This document shows, piece by piece, positions 47,196 to 58,959 of a stretch of 64,000 bases of DNA (position 1 is the first letter of the stretch; the number at the start of each line of letters is the position of its first letter). Under the pieces are notes generated by a model that was not told where the DNA came from, made no database searches, and worked only from the letters and a program-made list of their open reading frames with translations. Source of the stretch: Tupaia tana (Eukaryota > Chordata > Mammalia > Scandentia > Tupaiidae); assembly GCA_026018925.1 (NCBI GenBank), contig JAKSZU010000002.1, positions 89,927,475 through 89,991,474 of the forward strand, in the 5' to 3' direction. The position numbers were made by a program, and so were the translations under genes.

Positions 47196-48434
47196 AGAAA
47201 AAAAGGAAACCTTTTTCCATTTCTGCTATTGACTATGATTATTTCCAGAAGTTGCTTGGCCATTCAGAACTTGAGCTTCCCCTACATCACAACCAAGATA
47301 TCTGCCCGTGCTTAAAGTCTGGGGTTCTTTCTAGAAAAAGCAAACTTGGTTGCATTAGCTATCAGTTTGAACCTGTATTTCAGAGCTCATGAAAACTTTC
47401 TATATTAGTGGAATTCTTAATAGTCATCATAAGAAACATAGGTAGGTAGAGAATTAAGGAAAATGTCTGTAGATGTTATCAGGGTTGTAGCCTGACCTCC
47501 CTCCCTTGGGCCCACTTCTGTCTCCTGATCTTCCTTTCTGGGACCTGCTTTTCAAACCCAAGGGGAAATATGCCAAAATAAATCCTAGGAAGTATAATCT
47601 CTGAAGGGATGTCCCTTGGATGAACTTGGGGCAGATCTTCCCCCTTGGCTCTATGACCATAGCTGTTCCTCAGTGACACTGAGCTAAGAGCACCTCAACT
47701 GAACATAGAAACTTGGACATAAACAGATGAATTTTCATGCTGCTTGATGAAGATGACAGCTCTCAAAAGGGGAGGCCCAGTTTTAGGCCATACACCATCC
47801 TCACTGAGAATTCTCTGAGAGTGTCCTTTGCCCTCCTGAGTTTTTACTTTGTACAAAAATTGCACAGTGAAGTTTATTCAAACCCACCAAACGTGACTGG
47901 CAAAGCAAATGAGAGATGAGATTTCTTGATTGGTGTTTAGACTTTTTAAAATTATAATTATTTTTCTGGTTGTGCCAGTGGTTAGGGAATCAGCCTGTTA
48001 GAAGGAGTCTTTCGTTGTCCCATCTCCTGCGAAAATGTGTTTCTAATCCCTGCCTGATGTGCTGAGGAAATGGAGGTTATTGTGCCTTTTCACTTCTGAA
48101 TCTTCAGACTTTAGTTCTGCCTGGGAACCCCAGGCATTCTTTGACTACTTCCAAGCTCTGCAGAATTGATCAGTTCTTTTGAATGAGGCTAGTTTTCTTC
48201 CTTACATTTGATTTTTTTTCAGGTTTCCAGAAATGTGTATTTTCTACCTAGATGAACAGAACTGTCAGAGTGTGAAAGGCTTCACAATCCCACCCTGGTC
48301 TCCAGCATGAATTCTAGTACCCTCCAGAAATTGCACCTACACCATAGGGGCTGGGGTCAATTTTGAAAAGCTAGATTTTTAGGAAGAAAATTTTCTCATT
48401 TTTCACAGTTTATTTTCTAGTATCAAATAATATT
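47196..48434. other. Unique non-coding sequence
   Basis: No gene or repeat was recognised. The minus-strand frames at 47454-47679 overlap in different phases and show no similarity. Confidence 0.4.
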
Positions 48435-48446
48435 TTAAAATTTACA

Positions 48447-48655
48447 CTGGGCCTGCTGGTGGCATGTGGTTAAGGCAGCTAGATCCTATATGGCTGACTG
48501 TATGGTTTGAGTCCCGGTGACTTGAAAATACACAGGACACATGTTTGTGAGTGCTCCAAATCCCTCTCTCTTTCTCTTTCTGTCTCTCTTTCTGTTTCTG
48601 TTTCTCTTTCTTTCTCGTGAGTGTGCATGTCCTCTAGCAAAATTTTAAAAGAAAA
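48447..48655 (+). mobile_element. SINE, type C, internally deleted
   Basis: It reads GGGCCTGCTGGTGGCATGTGG, AAGGCAGCTAGATCC and GTGAGTGCTCCAAATCCC, then directly a CT tract, so the GGAGAAGGGATTG body is missing. AAAATTTACACT and AAAAATTACCCT flank it. Confidence 0.75.
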
Positions 48656-49015
48656 AAAAAATTACCCTAAAATAAATGTAACATTTCATGCTATCAAATA
48701 GAGTTCACATGGAAAAATACGTTAACATTAAACAATTTTATGTTAAGCAAAATTCGTAGTTTTTTTAAAACAAATAAATTGTTATTTATTATTACTTCTA
48801 TTTACCAGAATATAGAAGAAGGAAATCTTTCACTTAGTGGAATAAGTACTGAAAATAAAAGGTCATAATTTTAGTAGTAAAGTTTTTTGAAATACCGAAT
48901 TATTAATTCAGAGTTGACTGTCTTCAGTGCTATATTCTCTGATCTACTGTTGGGGTCTTACAGGCCTAAGTGTACACAGTCCTTAGGAATAACTTTTTAA
49001 AATGGAGTTACATTG

Positions 49016-49281
49016 GGACCAGCACTTGGCGTAATAGCTATGTTGCTGGACGCCCATGTGATCGACCGCTGTTCAAGTCCCAACCTGGTGGCTTAAACTC
49101 ACACGAGGCATGTGTGTATGCATGCCTAAGATCCTGAGAGGCGAATGGAGGAGAAGGGACTGTGGCATGGCCACTCCCCCTGGGGACTGATTCCTTGCTT
49201 TCTGTCTCTCTGTCTCTCTCTGTCTTTCTGGCAAGTGCACATGCCCTATAGGAAAAACCTCTCCAAAAAAATAAAAAAATA
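49016..49281 (+). mobile_element. SINE, type A, with target-site duplication
   Basis: A full-length copy, GGGACCAGCACTTGGCGTAATAG to CCCTATAGGAAAAACC and a tail. GAGTTACATTG (49005 and 49282) flanks it. Confidence 0.95.
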
Positions 49282-49346
49282 GAGTTACATTGGTAAGGAA
49301 GGATGCGTGAGAGACAGGGCTATCCCAAATGAAAATTGCTCTCTGG

Positions 49347-49610
49347 GGAACCAGCAGTTAGTGTAATGGCTATGTCGCTGGACTCCCACGTAGTCGACCG
49401 CGGTTCGCGTCCCGGACCCGGTGGCTTAAGACTCACGCTGGGCGCGTGTGCGTGCATGCCCAAGATCCTGAGAGGAGAATGGAGGAGAAGGGATTGCGGC
49501 ATGACTATCCCCCCTGGGGGGTGATTTCTCGCTTTCTGTCTCTCTGTCTCTCTCTGTCTGTCTGGCAAGCGCACGTGCCCTATAGCGAAAACTTCTAAAA
49601 AAAAAAAAAA
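49347..49610 (+). mobile_element. Youngest-looking SINE, type A
   Basis: A 15-bp perfect duplication, AAAATTGCTCTCTGG (49332 and 49611), an uninterrupted A-tail and many retained CpGs (GTAGTCGACCGCGGTTCGCG) mark a recent insertion. Box A is TAGTGTAATGG (49359-49369) and box B GGTTCGCGTCC (49402-49412), the internal RNA polymerase III promoter. It is a close match to the source consensus. Confidence 0.95.
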
Positions 49611-49625
49611 AAAATTGCTCTCTGG

Positions 49626-50705
49626 TGGAACTGTGCCTTGATTTATAAGACTGACAACTCTTCACCAACTAAATATCATAACAGAAGTTGCAAAACACCT
49701 GAATATCCATTTATAGCGCATGTTACATTGTCTGGGGTTATGATGTAAAGCTAAAAGATTTTGTTACCTACCATGAAAGCCACTGAAGCAGAAACTTAAG
49801 TAGAAGGTTGTTTATCAGGCAGTTGTAAAATGGAGTTAAGCATTAGGTTGAGCAACATCTTCCCCCATTTTCTCATACCCATTTTGTCTCCCTCTTATGC
49901 ATTTTTTCCATGCAGACATTTATAGATAGTAGTTATGTCATCATTCTAAATAGGAGCCAGGGTCTTGCCTTTTACTATTAACCTGTCTATCTTAGCTGCC
50001 ACCTCCCCCACTCTAGGCCTTTCCCCCACACCCCAGCTATTAGGTTTTTGTCTGTCACTGAAGCACTCACATCTGCAAAGTAGAAAAGTGATCACTTTCT
50101 TGTTTCTTTTCAGTGTTCCACTTTGATTCCCCCCCCCCCTTTTTAAAGGGTATTACACAGAGATCTGCCACCCAACAGTATAAACATCATCTTCGCCTGC
50201 ATGCGTTGAGTAACTTGAACTCCCCCGCCCTAGCGAATGTTCTGCTTGTTTTTCATGCTGAGAGATGTGGCTAAAAATGTCAATTTCACTGTTTGAGCAT
50301 TCTTAAAAGACGGTGTTGGTCCCTAAGTGTACTTGAAGTAGATGTTATTAGCTTTACTAAATCTTCTATGTTTCTTTAAGAAGATTCTCAAAATTAAAGA
50401 AATGATTTGGTCAATAAATAAGCATAATTGGCAAACCTACCATCTCATGCTGCATCTCTGAGTGGTGCTCCATATAATGACACCCTGGAAAGGTGTCAGA
50501 AATGAAATGTCTCTTGCATGCAGTATTTTTGGACGGTCATGGAATACCACATTACCCTCATAGACCCTAGGAAAAAAAAGAGCAATATCAGATCTTTTAC
50601 AAAAACCATTAGATTGGAGAGTTGCAAGGGAGTCTTCTGTACCAGATAAAAGCCTACAGTGACCTTTAATTAAATTTATTTTTTGTGTGAATATAGCAGT
50701 ATTTC
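49626..50705. other. Unique non-coding sequence
   Basis: It holds a C-run at 50130-50139. No gene was recognised. Confidence 0.4.
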
Positions 50706-50732
50706 AGGTTATATAAATGTATGCACTTTTTT

Positions 50733-50976
50733 GTTTTAATTTGCTAGAGGGTGCATGCACTTGCCAGAGAGATAGAGAGGGAAAGTGAGAAAGCACCTCC
50801 CCCATGTCCCCCAGGAGGGATGGCCACGCCACATCCTTTCTCCTCTATTCTCCTGTCAGGATTTTGAGCACACACATATGCCTGGCATGTTTTCCAAGCT
50901 GCCAGTGTGGGATTCAAATTACACAGTCAGCCATGTGGGATCAGCCACCTCAACCACCGTGCCATCAGCTGGCTCA
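50733..50976 (-). mobile_element. SINE, type A/C, minus strand
   Basis: Plus-strand order: TTTGCTAGAGGGTGCATGC, GGATGGCCACGCCACATCC, CCACCGTGCCATCAGCTGG. AGGTTATATAA (50706 and 50977) flanks it. Confidence 0.85.
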
Positions 50977-51032
50977 AGGTTATATAATTTTTTAGAGAAT
51001 TAGTTATTTAATGTTATTTATCATTATTATTA

Positions 51033-51190
51033 TTTTTTAAATTTGCTACAGGGCATGTGCATTCACCAGAAAGTGACAGAGAGAGAGAGAGAGAAGGAAA
51101 GTGAGATAGCAAGCCACTAGGTCTGGGACTGGAACCATGGTCTGCCATATGGAGGTCTAGTACCTTAATCACCACACACCTTCTGGCCCC
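51033..51190 (-). mobile_element. SINE, type B-like, minus strand
   Basis: It shows TTTGCTACAGGGCATGTGC, a (GA)n tract, then GGTCTGGGACTGGAACC and ends ACCTTCTGGCCCC. It lacks the long body. Confidence 0.75.
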
Positions 51191-51204
51191 GACTGTATAA
51201 TTTT

Positions 51205-51402
51205 AAAGGTATATTTACTTCTTCTGAGACAGAGAAAGACATAAAGAGAAAAAGAGGTGCACCCCCAAGAGGGTCCTCATGCCATAATCCACCCTCAGTC
51301 TCTATGAACAGGAAGATCTCAGCGGTGAACACTGGACCTTTGCATGTGGGTCCAGCCTCCCAGAGCACTGCATTATGGCTGTGCTCATGTCTAGCACCCA
51401 GG
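51205..51402 (-). mobile_element. SINE, type D, minus strand
   Basis: It reads GTATATTTACTTCTTCTGAG, CCCCCAAGAGGGTCC and ends TCATGTCTAGCACCC. CTGTATAATTTT (51192) and CTATGTAATTTT (51404) are the duplication. Confidence 0.8.
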
Positions 51403-51906
51403 CTATGTAATTTTTATAAAGCAAGCTCAAAAAATTCTGAAGAGAAACATGGTGTTTTATGAACCTTATTGCATGCAAGTATCTAGTGATACTTGAAACC
51501 ATCTAGCCTGAGATGTTGTACGTTACTGTCTGTTCCCAGTGGCCGACAATGTATAGGAAACAACCACTTCCAGGTCAAAGCATTCTGAGGCAAACAACTT
51601 TAAAAATAGGTTTCTTTATTATAGTAATTTGTCAGAATCTTTACTATGCTAATATGTATCGTAAGTCTCCACTATGTGAGTCAAATATATTGCTTTCCAA
51701 ACTTATTTCAGCAAGAACTATTCTGCTAGCCCTTCTTCGCAGCCAGTGTTCCATGCATCATAGTTCCCTCTTACTCTAGAGTGAACTGAAGACAAGACTC
51801 AGTGGTAGTAAGTCAAGGCTTATTTACATAAAGTATCGAGTGGCACTATGTATCATAAATGCAGACTCTGGCTTGTTTTTATGTATATGTATGTATATTA
51901 CATGTA

Positions 51907-51907
<1 letters not shown>

Positions 51908-51975
<68 letters not shown>
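51908..51975. repeat. Compound (TG)n(AG)n microsatellite
   Basis: About 32 bases of TG repeats are followed directly by about 34 bases of AG repeats. The surrounding 51403-52370 stretch is otherwise unique. Confidence 0.9.
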
Positions 51976-51980
<5 letters not shown>

Positions 51981-52388
51981 CGCAAGCAAAGAATCAGGCT
52001 GGAATCAGGCCACTTGATTGTTCAAACCTAGTATTCATAAAATATTCCAGTTGCATAAACATAATACATTAGCGTTTTTGCTTTTCTTTACAATATTAAG
52101 TTTAGCTGCTTCACCATTTTAGGATCTGCCATTTAATCATTTTTGAGTCAATGAATATATGCATGAATGCACGCCTTAAAAATTCTCTTTTTTGTATATG
52201 TTTTCCTGATATTTTCTCAAATGATTTCAAATGAAGATTTGTCTGGGGGACCCACACATGCCAATTGAGGACAGTTATTATGAATATTTGCAATGCTAAG
52301 CCTTCGGTGTCCACCTCAGGGGGTAGTCTAAAGCAAAAGAAAAATAAAACTCTCTTTCAATGTGTTTTATCAAAACCCCGTAAGTTTT

Positions 52389-52806
52389 TTTTTTTCTTTT
52401 TTTTTGGGGGGGGTATGGATTCTTGCATTTTTTTCATATACTGAGATGTTATAATAATGTCATTGTACTCATCATGTTTTTGTACCTGCTGTTTTCTTTT
52501 TTTATTTATATATTTTTTATTATTATTCATACAAAAAAAAGACAATAAGTTTTTTTTTTCTTTTTTTCTTTTTTTGGAGAGGTTTTTGCTATAGGGTGTG
52601 TGCGCTTGCCAGACAGACAGAGAGAGACAGAGAGATAGAAAGCGAGAAATCACTCCCCAGAGGGGTTGGCCACGCTGCAATCCCTTCTCCTCCATTCTCT
52701 CGGGATCTTGGGCACGCACGCACATGCGCAACTGAGTCCGGGACTCGAACCGCAGTTGACTACATGGGAGTCCAGCGACATAGCCATTACACTAACTGCT
52801 GGTCCC
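52389..52806 (-). mobile_element. SINE, type A, minus, with extra 3' sequence
   Basis: The SINE proper is 52558-52806, head at 52806 (CTAACTGCTGGTCCC). Its A-tail (T-run 52549-52575) is followed on the minus strand by about 160 bp of non-SINE sequence and a second A-run (52388-52405). The 17-bp flanks AAAACCCCGTAAGTTTT (52373) and AAAACCCAGTAAGTTTT (52807) enclose the whole unit. Confidence 0.75.
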
Positions 52807-52820
52807 AAAACCCAGTAAGT

Positions 52821-53690
52821 TTTAAGTGCAAAACTAACTTTAAGCAGATGAGTAAATAATTGCTTGTTTATTTTGTGTAGTAAATACATTTATACCTATT
52901 GACACCTATTAATTTAACAAGAAAAAATGTTTTCCAAAGCATATTTCAATAGTAGGTATAGTATAACAATACACTTTAATCCTATTTCAATAGACGACTT
53001 TTGATTTTTGATGAAAATACTTAGTAAATACATAGGTCTTTAGAAGCTGTTAAATGAAAAGAATCAGACTTGATTAATACAATAATATTATTTTTCACAT
53101 GTACTTTCAAACTATCATTGTATCGTAATGAGCTGAGAAGTTTCCCTCTCTAATAAACTATTTTCACGAATGCAAGAATACGAGTGTGTGTGCACCTGCA
53201 AGGAAACAGCCACATGGGCACATTTGTCTTTGTCTGATCGATTTATAACTCATCTACTGCTGAGCAGAAATCATAGTGGGTAGATTAGAGCTAGTTTCTT
53301 AACTTGTCATTTTTGAAGAGTCAGAAACTCAATTACATGGGAAGGTCATATTTCCTCTGCTTTATACCAACAATATAGCTAGTTGTGATGAGAAAGAAGT
53401 ACTCCCTCCAGGAACACAAAGAAGAGGCCCGGACCACTGGAAAGTGTTCACCATGAATGAAAAGTAGGTCTGTAGGATACAAAACTTTATGAAGACAGAT
53501 TCCATTACATAATGTGTGCATACAAAAAGAAATGAAAGTACACCAGAATGCCATTAAGATTATCATTGGTTGACAGATCAATCAATAATTTTAATGATCT
53601 TTATACTTTCCCTTATATCTCAAATTTCTACAATAAGCTATTGTTACTCAGAAAACAAATGTTATCAAAAAATTATTTAACCCCCCCCCC
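52821..53690. other. Unique AT-rich sequence
   Basis: Nothing was recognised. Confidence 0.4.
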
Positions 53691-53696
53691 TTTTTT

Positions 53697-53924
53697 TTGA
53701 AGTTTACTCATTTATTTCTTCTATGAGTGAGAAACACAGACAGAAACAGTCCCTGTGACAGGGTCTTCATGCCATGATCCACTCCTAGCTTTCAACCAGC
53801 CGCAAATCATGGGCACGCATGTGCCCGTCACTTTCGCAGAGGCCTCTGGACTTGAACAGTACACCTTCCCATGTGGGATTACCTCACAGAGTATCTCATT
53901 TTACTGCTTCACCCTCTGGCCCCC
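53697..53924 (-). mobile_element. SINE, type D, minus strand
   Basis: It starts with TTTATTTCTTCTATGAGTGA after a C-run and T-run (53680-53697), shows GTGACAGGGTCTTCATGCC and ends CACCCTCTGGCCCC. Confidence 0.8.
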
Positions 53925-56900
53925 TCTTTTCCCCACTCAGTTTCACTACCCTCTTCCTTCAACCTGGTTAAAAAAAAAAGAAAAGAAGATCAGTAATCTC
54001 ATTGTTTGTAGGTAGAGGTAACTTTGCACCTCTCCATGAGGTAGATGGCTAAAATAATTTTGAAAGAAAACCAGATACTCTGCAGATGCAAAAGAAAGGA
54101 GTTGTTCAGTCACATTTCATTTGTTTGACCCTATTGGGATTATTGCTAGAAAAGCAAACAACTAGAATTTTTATTGAAATACATAGTTGATATGGGGCTG
54201 TTAAGAAGAAATGAAGTTCCAGTGTAAGAAAAGGTCCACACTGGGGGAGGAAGTTATACGGAGGGAATGTTCCTTAGGAATGATTTTACAAATGCTAAGA
54301 TCCAAAATTAGAAAAGTCTTCTGAATATTTATCTCTCTGTCAAGAGTGAACTCTAATTTTTAAATAAACTGCTGTTGACCTTATGACAGTATAACACTTT
54401 GTGATGTATTTCTTTAAACAATATATATATAGTTCCGTGCCACTGTTATGTATCTGAGAAGCTGGCATTGACTTTCCCGCAATTGTAGCCAGTTAACTTA
54501 CTTTAATGTACTGAGCTATTTGTTTTATACTCATGTTCTAAAATGCCACTTCCATTGAATACATATAGGAAGAAAGGTATCTTCAGATATGCTGAAAAGT
54601 CAGAAAATCTCCAATGATACCTACATGGAAAAACAATTTTAACATAGAAATTTTATGTTCAATGGCTGTTAAAGAAGTTCATGTGTGATGGGAAATGCTT
54701 TGCAATTTTAAAAAGAAAAGATGTTCAGCTTCCCCCTTGCTGATCCTGTCTCTTCCTTCTCCTAACCACTTTATATCATGAAATGCAATCAGCCAGGCTG
54801 AGGGGCCCCTTTCTATTGCCCATCGAGTTTTTTTAATAGTTTCATAGAGCATAGAGTTTACAGCTGTAGTGTGCACGTTAGATCCCTAACACCAAGGTGG
54901 ACTGGTTCTTCCGTTTGCTTTTAAGTTTAGCTTTAAATGGTCTCAGTATTGTACTTCCTTTGGATCCCCTGAGGTTCAGCTCTAGCAGGGCAATATCCCT
55001 ACAATCAGCCCAAGATACTGTTGGTTGAATATTTGGTGTCTTCCTCACTGCTGAAAGTAATTGTATTCCCTCAGGGTGACCTCATCTGGAAAACACAAGC
55101 CCAGAAGAAGAATAAAAAAAGAGCCACCATTATTTCCAACACATTTAATATTACAAACGTACTTAGCTTTGTCTTTAGTGCAAATTATTTTTATCAGGTA
55201 TAGCTAGGGGGTCAGAAGGAATGGAAATTACCCATTTTTTACAAGATGTGGATTAAAGATTGAAATGTCATTAGAAAACTTATTTGAAACATTGATTTTC
55301 ATTTATAACTGTAAAAAGCTGTAAGAACATTGGGCACATGAAGGTAAATACGCAGGGAAATTTCTTTCTAGTGAAGCGTGTTTGCGAGTTCTTTCAGATG
55401 GCTTCTTGGGTTATATAAATTTACTTGGAGGTCATTATATGGATAATTTGTTACTAAGTAAAGTAGTTTGTCAGGTTACGAGACATTAATCTTCCAATAG
55501 GTCTTTAATTAGGACAGATGCACTAAATAATTCATAGCAAGACTTGGCCTGGAAACATTTATAATACTCAATTATACCATTTTACAGGCAATGGCAAATT
55601 GTTTTTGTGTAGTCTGGAAATTCTGGGACTTAATTAATTACCTTCAATGTTTTAGACATCTGCTCTGCCCTTCTTTAAATGCATTAAATTGGCAACTCAT
55701 GAAATAGCTAAAAATAGAGTTCAAATTCCCCAGATGGCAAAGGGTGAAAATCAACTATGACAGGGAAAAAAGGCTACTCTGTGGTTTACTGGAAATATGA
55801 AACCAAATCACATACCCAGCAGCATTTGGCTTAGAAGGCTTTCAAGTGTGTGATAATTATTTTTAAAAGAATGAGAAATTTACTTTTTTTTAAAACATTT
55901 ATCTTATTGTTAAATATACTTCTTCCTTGGTTTCCTAAGATGGGCTACAGGAAGCAAGTGGGGAAACCAGACACAGCACAGATATAAACCACATATCAAT
56001 CTCTGTCATGTAAACACTGCAGAGTGAAATTTATTTCTGCACAAACAAATAACTTTGCCCCTATAAGTTGTATCAAAGACGAGACAAAAATGAAGTACTT
56101 TGAAAGTATTTGCAGAGACATTTTCATGTCATAGATCTTAAAATGATGGAAAGGGGAATTAAGCGCTTATTCCATTTGTAATTAGATCACAGAAAACAGA
56201 TGGTGATGGCTTTGCACTGGGTAGGAGGATATGACCATTTAAATAAACAAAGGAAAAAAGAGTGTTCACTTCATTTTTCCTCCTAGAAATTTCTCTGAGA
56301 AAGATGCCCTAAGGATCTAGAGTTAAGAATAACATGTGAATCTATTTACAAAGGAACTAAGCACATTTTCCTAAGGGCTCTAAGTGGGAGGCAAATTTGC
56401 AAATAAAAGGGTCCCTTCTTTACTATGAGAGTCAGGATCTGACCTTAGGCCAGTACAGACAGAGCAGCCTCTGGCCCTAAGAACCCCAATTCCGCAGTTT
56501 TCCAGCAAGACATTTCTCCTGAGGCTGTATAGTTCTCCAGGGCTGATGGGAGGTATTTTGGCCATATGGATACAGACTCCAGGTCCTGCCCCAAAAGCAG
56601 TCATGCTGGGTCAACATGTGGGATCAGGTTGGAAACAGGTGTTTGCTACTTGAGGAGCTCCTGTACAGGATGGGGAGAAATGAAGTGGATTACCACCATG
56701 CTCAGTGGGTGGACAGGGCTTTGCTGCCAAATCACTCAAAGAGCTTCTATATGAGCGCTACCTGGCAGGACAACCCAAGCCACATATGGAATTTAATGTT
56801 TCCTTGGAGCCATATTTTTAAAAGTAGTAAGAAACCAATGCAATTAACTTCATTCATATAAATTTAATGCAATACATCCAAAGTATCATTTCTATTTGCA

Positions 56901-57189
56901 ATCAATATAAGAATTACTAATGTGGTCTTTTGTATTCTTTAAAAAAATATACTAGGTCTGCCAAAGCCAGCGTGTATTTTACACTCACAGCACAGGTCAC
57001 CTTGGCCGAGTTGCCTTTCAAGTATTCCATGCCCCTCAGTGATTGATAAGGACCATATTAGTGCAGTTACAAGATAACTGTAGTCCCAGCCGAGTTGGGA
57101 ATGGCAAGGTGACACATGTAAAACCCTGGGATTTTGTGCCTAAAACAGTGCCTGGAAGAAATGATTGAAAGGAAAACTTTAGAAAAATA
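53925..57189. other. Unique sequence without SINEs
   Basis: About 3.3 kb with no recognised repeat. The 55260-55880 part is AT-rich with TTAATTAATTA and CTAAAAATAG motifs typical of developmental enhancers, but conservation cannot be judged from one sequence. No coding exon was seen. Confidence 0.4.
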
Positions 57190-57545
57190 AATTTAGCAGA
57201 ATTTATTGGAGCAAAGAACAATTAATGAATCCAGCAGCATTCAGAATTAGGAGTGCTTCAGAGAGCACCACCCAGCAACCTGGGCAAGAGGTATTATGGA
57301 CAAAAAAAACAAGTGCCCTGTAGAAACAGTTTGATTGGCTACAGTTTGGCATTTGCTTTATATGGACATGGTCTGATCAGCTCACAGCCTGTGGTTGGCT
57401 GAAGTTTATCTGCTGTGATTGGCTGAGACTCTACTTGTTACAAGAACATACTCTTAGTTTGGTTGCAGTTTATCTACCAACCTGCCAAGTTAGGTTGCAG
57501 TCTGCTACATACAGAGGCAGCTCTAATCCAGATTTAATTTAACAA
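57190..57545 (-). mobile_element. ERVL-type solo LTR (MLT2-like), minus strand
   Basis: On the plus strand: TTTATTGGAGCAAAGAACAA, CCAGCAGC, AACAGTTTGATTGGCTACAG, CTGCTGTGATTGGCTGAGAC, GGTTGCAGTCTGC and a terminal TTTAATTTAACA. Reversed, it starts TGTTAAATTAAATC, as MLT2 LTRs do. There are no internal viral genes. Confidence 0.8.
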
Positions 57546-57589
57546 AACAAAATAGGTGCATGTTATAAAGACCAGAAGAATCCGACCCA

Positions 57590-57890
57590 CCTGCTAATAC
57601 TAATTTAGTAGCCTGAGAGGCCTTCCCTAATTTTCATCCCCTCCTGTTTCCTAACTCTGAGACAGAAGGTCTCCCAGTTCTGGGCCATAGAAGCACTAAT
57701 TTTGTTCTACCTCCACTTTAGTGCTTATAATTTTGTTTTTGCTGTTAATATGGTGTCATAATTTATTTTTTACAATATCCCCTTTAGCAAACTCTAAGCT
57801 TCTTGAGGACAGGTTCGGTCCCTTATTCTTGTCCCTAATTCCTAACACATGAGAGTGTTCCATAAATAGTTGTTAACTCAAATGAAAGAG
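57590..57890 (+). repeat. L2 3' portion
   Basis: GAGAGGCCTTCCCTAATTTT, TAAGCTTCTTGAGGACAGG, and CATAAATAGTTGTTAACTCA in order are characteristic of L2. Confidence 0.8.
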
Positions 57891-57937
57891 AGCAATCCGC
57901 AATTCACATGAGAGAAAAATATCTGCACATTTCAAGA

Positions 57938-58028
57938 CAGAGCAGAGAGGGAGAGGAAATGAGGAGGAGAGAGGGAAGGGGCAGATCAAGGGGGAGAATG
58001 GGGCAGACAAGGGACAGGGAGAGAGAAA
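57938..58028. repeat. Purine-rich tract
   Basis: About 90 bases are almost entirely A and G, made of GGAGAGGAAATGAGGAGGAG-like units without a fixed period. Confidence 0.8.
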
Positions 58029-58673
58029 AATAAAGACAATTTTGAAGGAAGCAGCACATCCAGTCTTACAAACCAGCATTCCTGGAATTTCTCCACTGGA
58101 TCATTCTGCTTTTGAGGACAAAGTCCAACTTTGTAAAACAGAGACAATATGGTTTGGGAGGGATCAGGGGTGGCAGAGGAAATATTTGTGTGTCTGATTG
58201 CCTGCCAGCCATAGTGAAGTTTATAAAGGGAGCATTTCATTCTGTTGTTTGGTATAATTACTTGCTTTATTAGAAAATAAAACAATGAGACACTTGTACA
58301 TACCCTGGACTGTTATGCTTAAACCAAGTCACCATTGACATGAACCTAATTCGACACGCGTAAAATTAAGATAATTTAATTACAAATCTACGTCTTAATA
58401 GACTCAGTAATGTTGTGCTTTAACAAGGGGAAAAGCATTTAAAAATAATATAATGTTCTGGAGTTATACATGACTTTGAAAGTAGGGTTTTTAAAGAATT
58501 AGTAATATCGAAAATACATTTAGGCTTAAGGCTGAAACTAAAAATTAAATTCAGCACTGCAACTGTCTATACTTGTTATTAGACTGCTGTTGGAAGGCTA
58601 ATTTTCCTACTGAGATTAATAGAAAAAGACAAATTCTAAAATGCAAATTTCTTTTAAAGATTATCCAGTAAGA

Positions 58674-58955
58674 AGACCAGAAGGGGGTGTGGTGGTTGAG
58701 GTACTAGACTCCCACATGGCTGACCATGATTTGAGTCCTGGACCCAGTGGCTTGAAATTCATGCTGGCTGCGTGTACATGTGTGCCCAAATTCCCAAGGA
58801 GAGAATGGAGGAGAAGAGATTGTGGTGTGGTCATAACCCCTAGGTGGGAGGGTGTGTGTGTGGGGGGGGGGGGATTTTTCACGTTCTCTCTCTCTGTTTC
58901 TCTCTGTATCTCTGTCAAGTGTACGTGCCCTATAGCAAAAATCTCTCTCTAAAAA
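58674..58955 (+). mobile_element. SINE, type A, with (GT)n and G-run
   Basis: It reads GACCAGAAGGGGGTGTGGTGG, box B-like TTTGAGTCCTGG, body GAGAATGGAGGAGAAGAGAT, an 11-base G-run near 58862 and CCCTATAGCAAAAATC. Confidence 0.85.
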
Positions 58956-58959
58956 AATA

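Noticed and set aside
49347-49420. tRNA gene suggested by box A and box B
   Set aside because: No cloverleaf with an acceptor stem closes, and the head is followed by a SINE body and A-tail shared with dozens of copies.
52389-52420. Assembly join suggested by adjoining T- and G-runs
   Set aside because: The runs fit an A-tail of a retroposed unit with matching 17-bp flanks. No break in the flanks was seen, though a sequencing slip in run length is possible.
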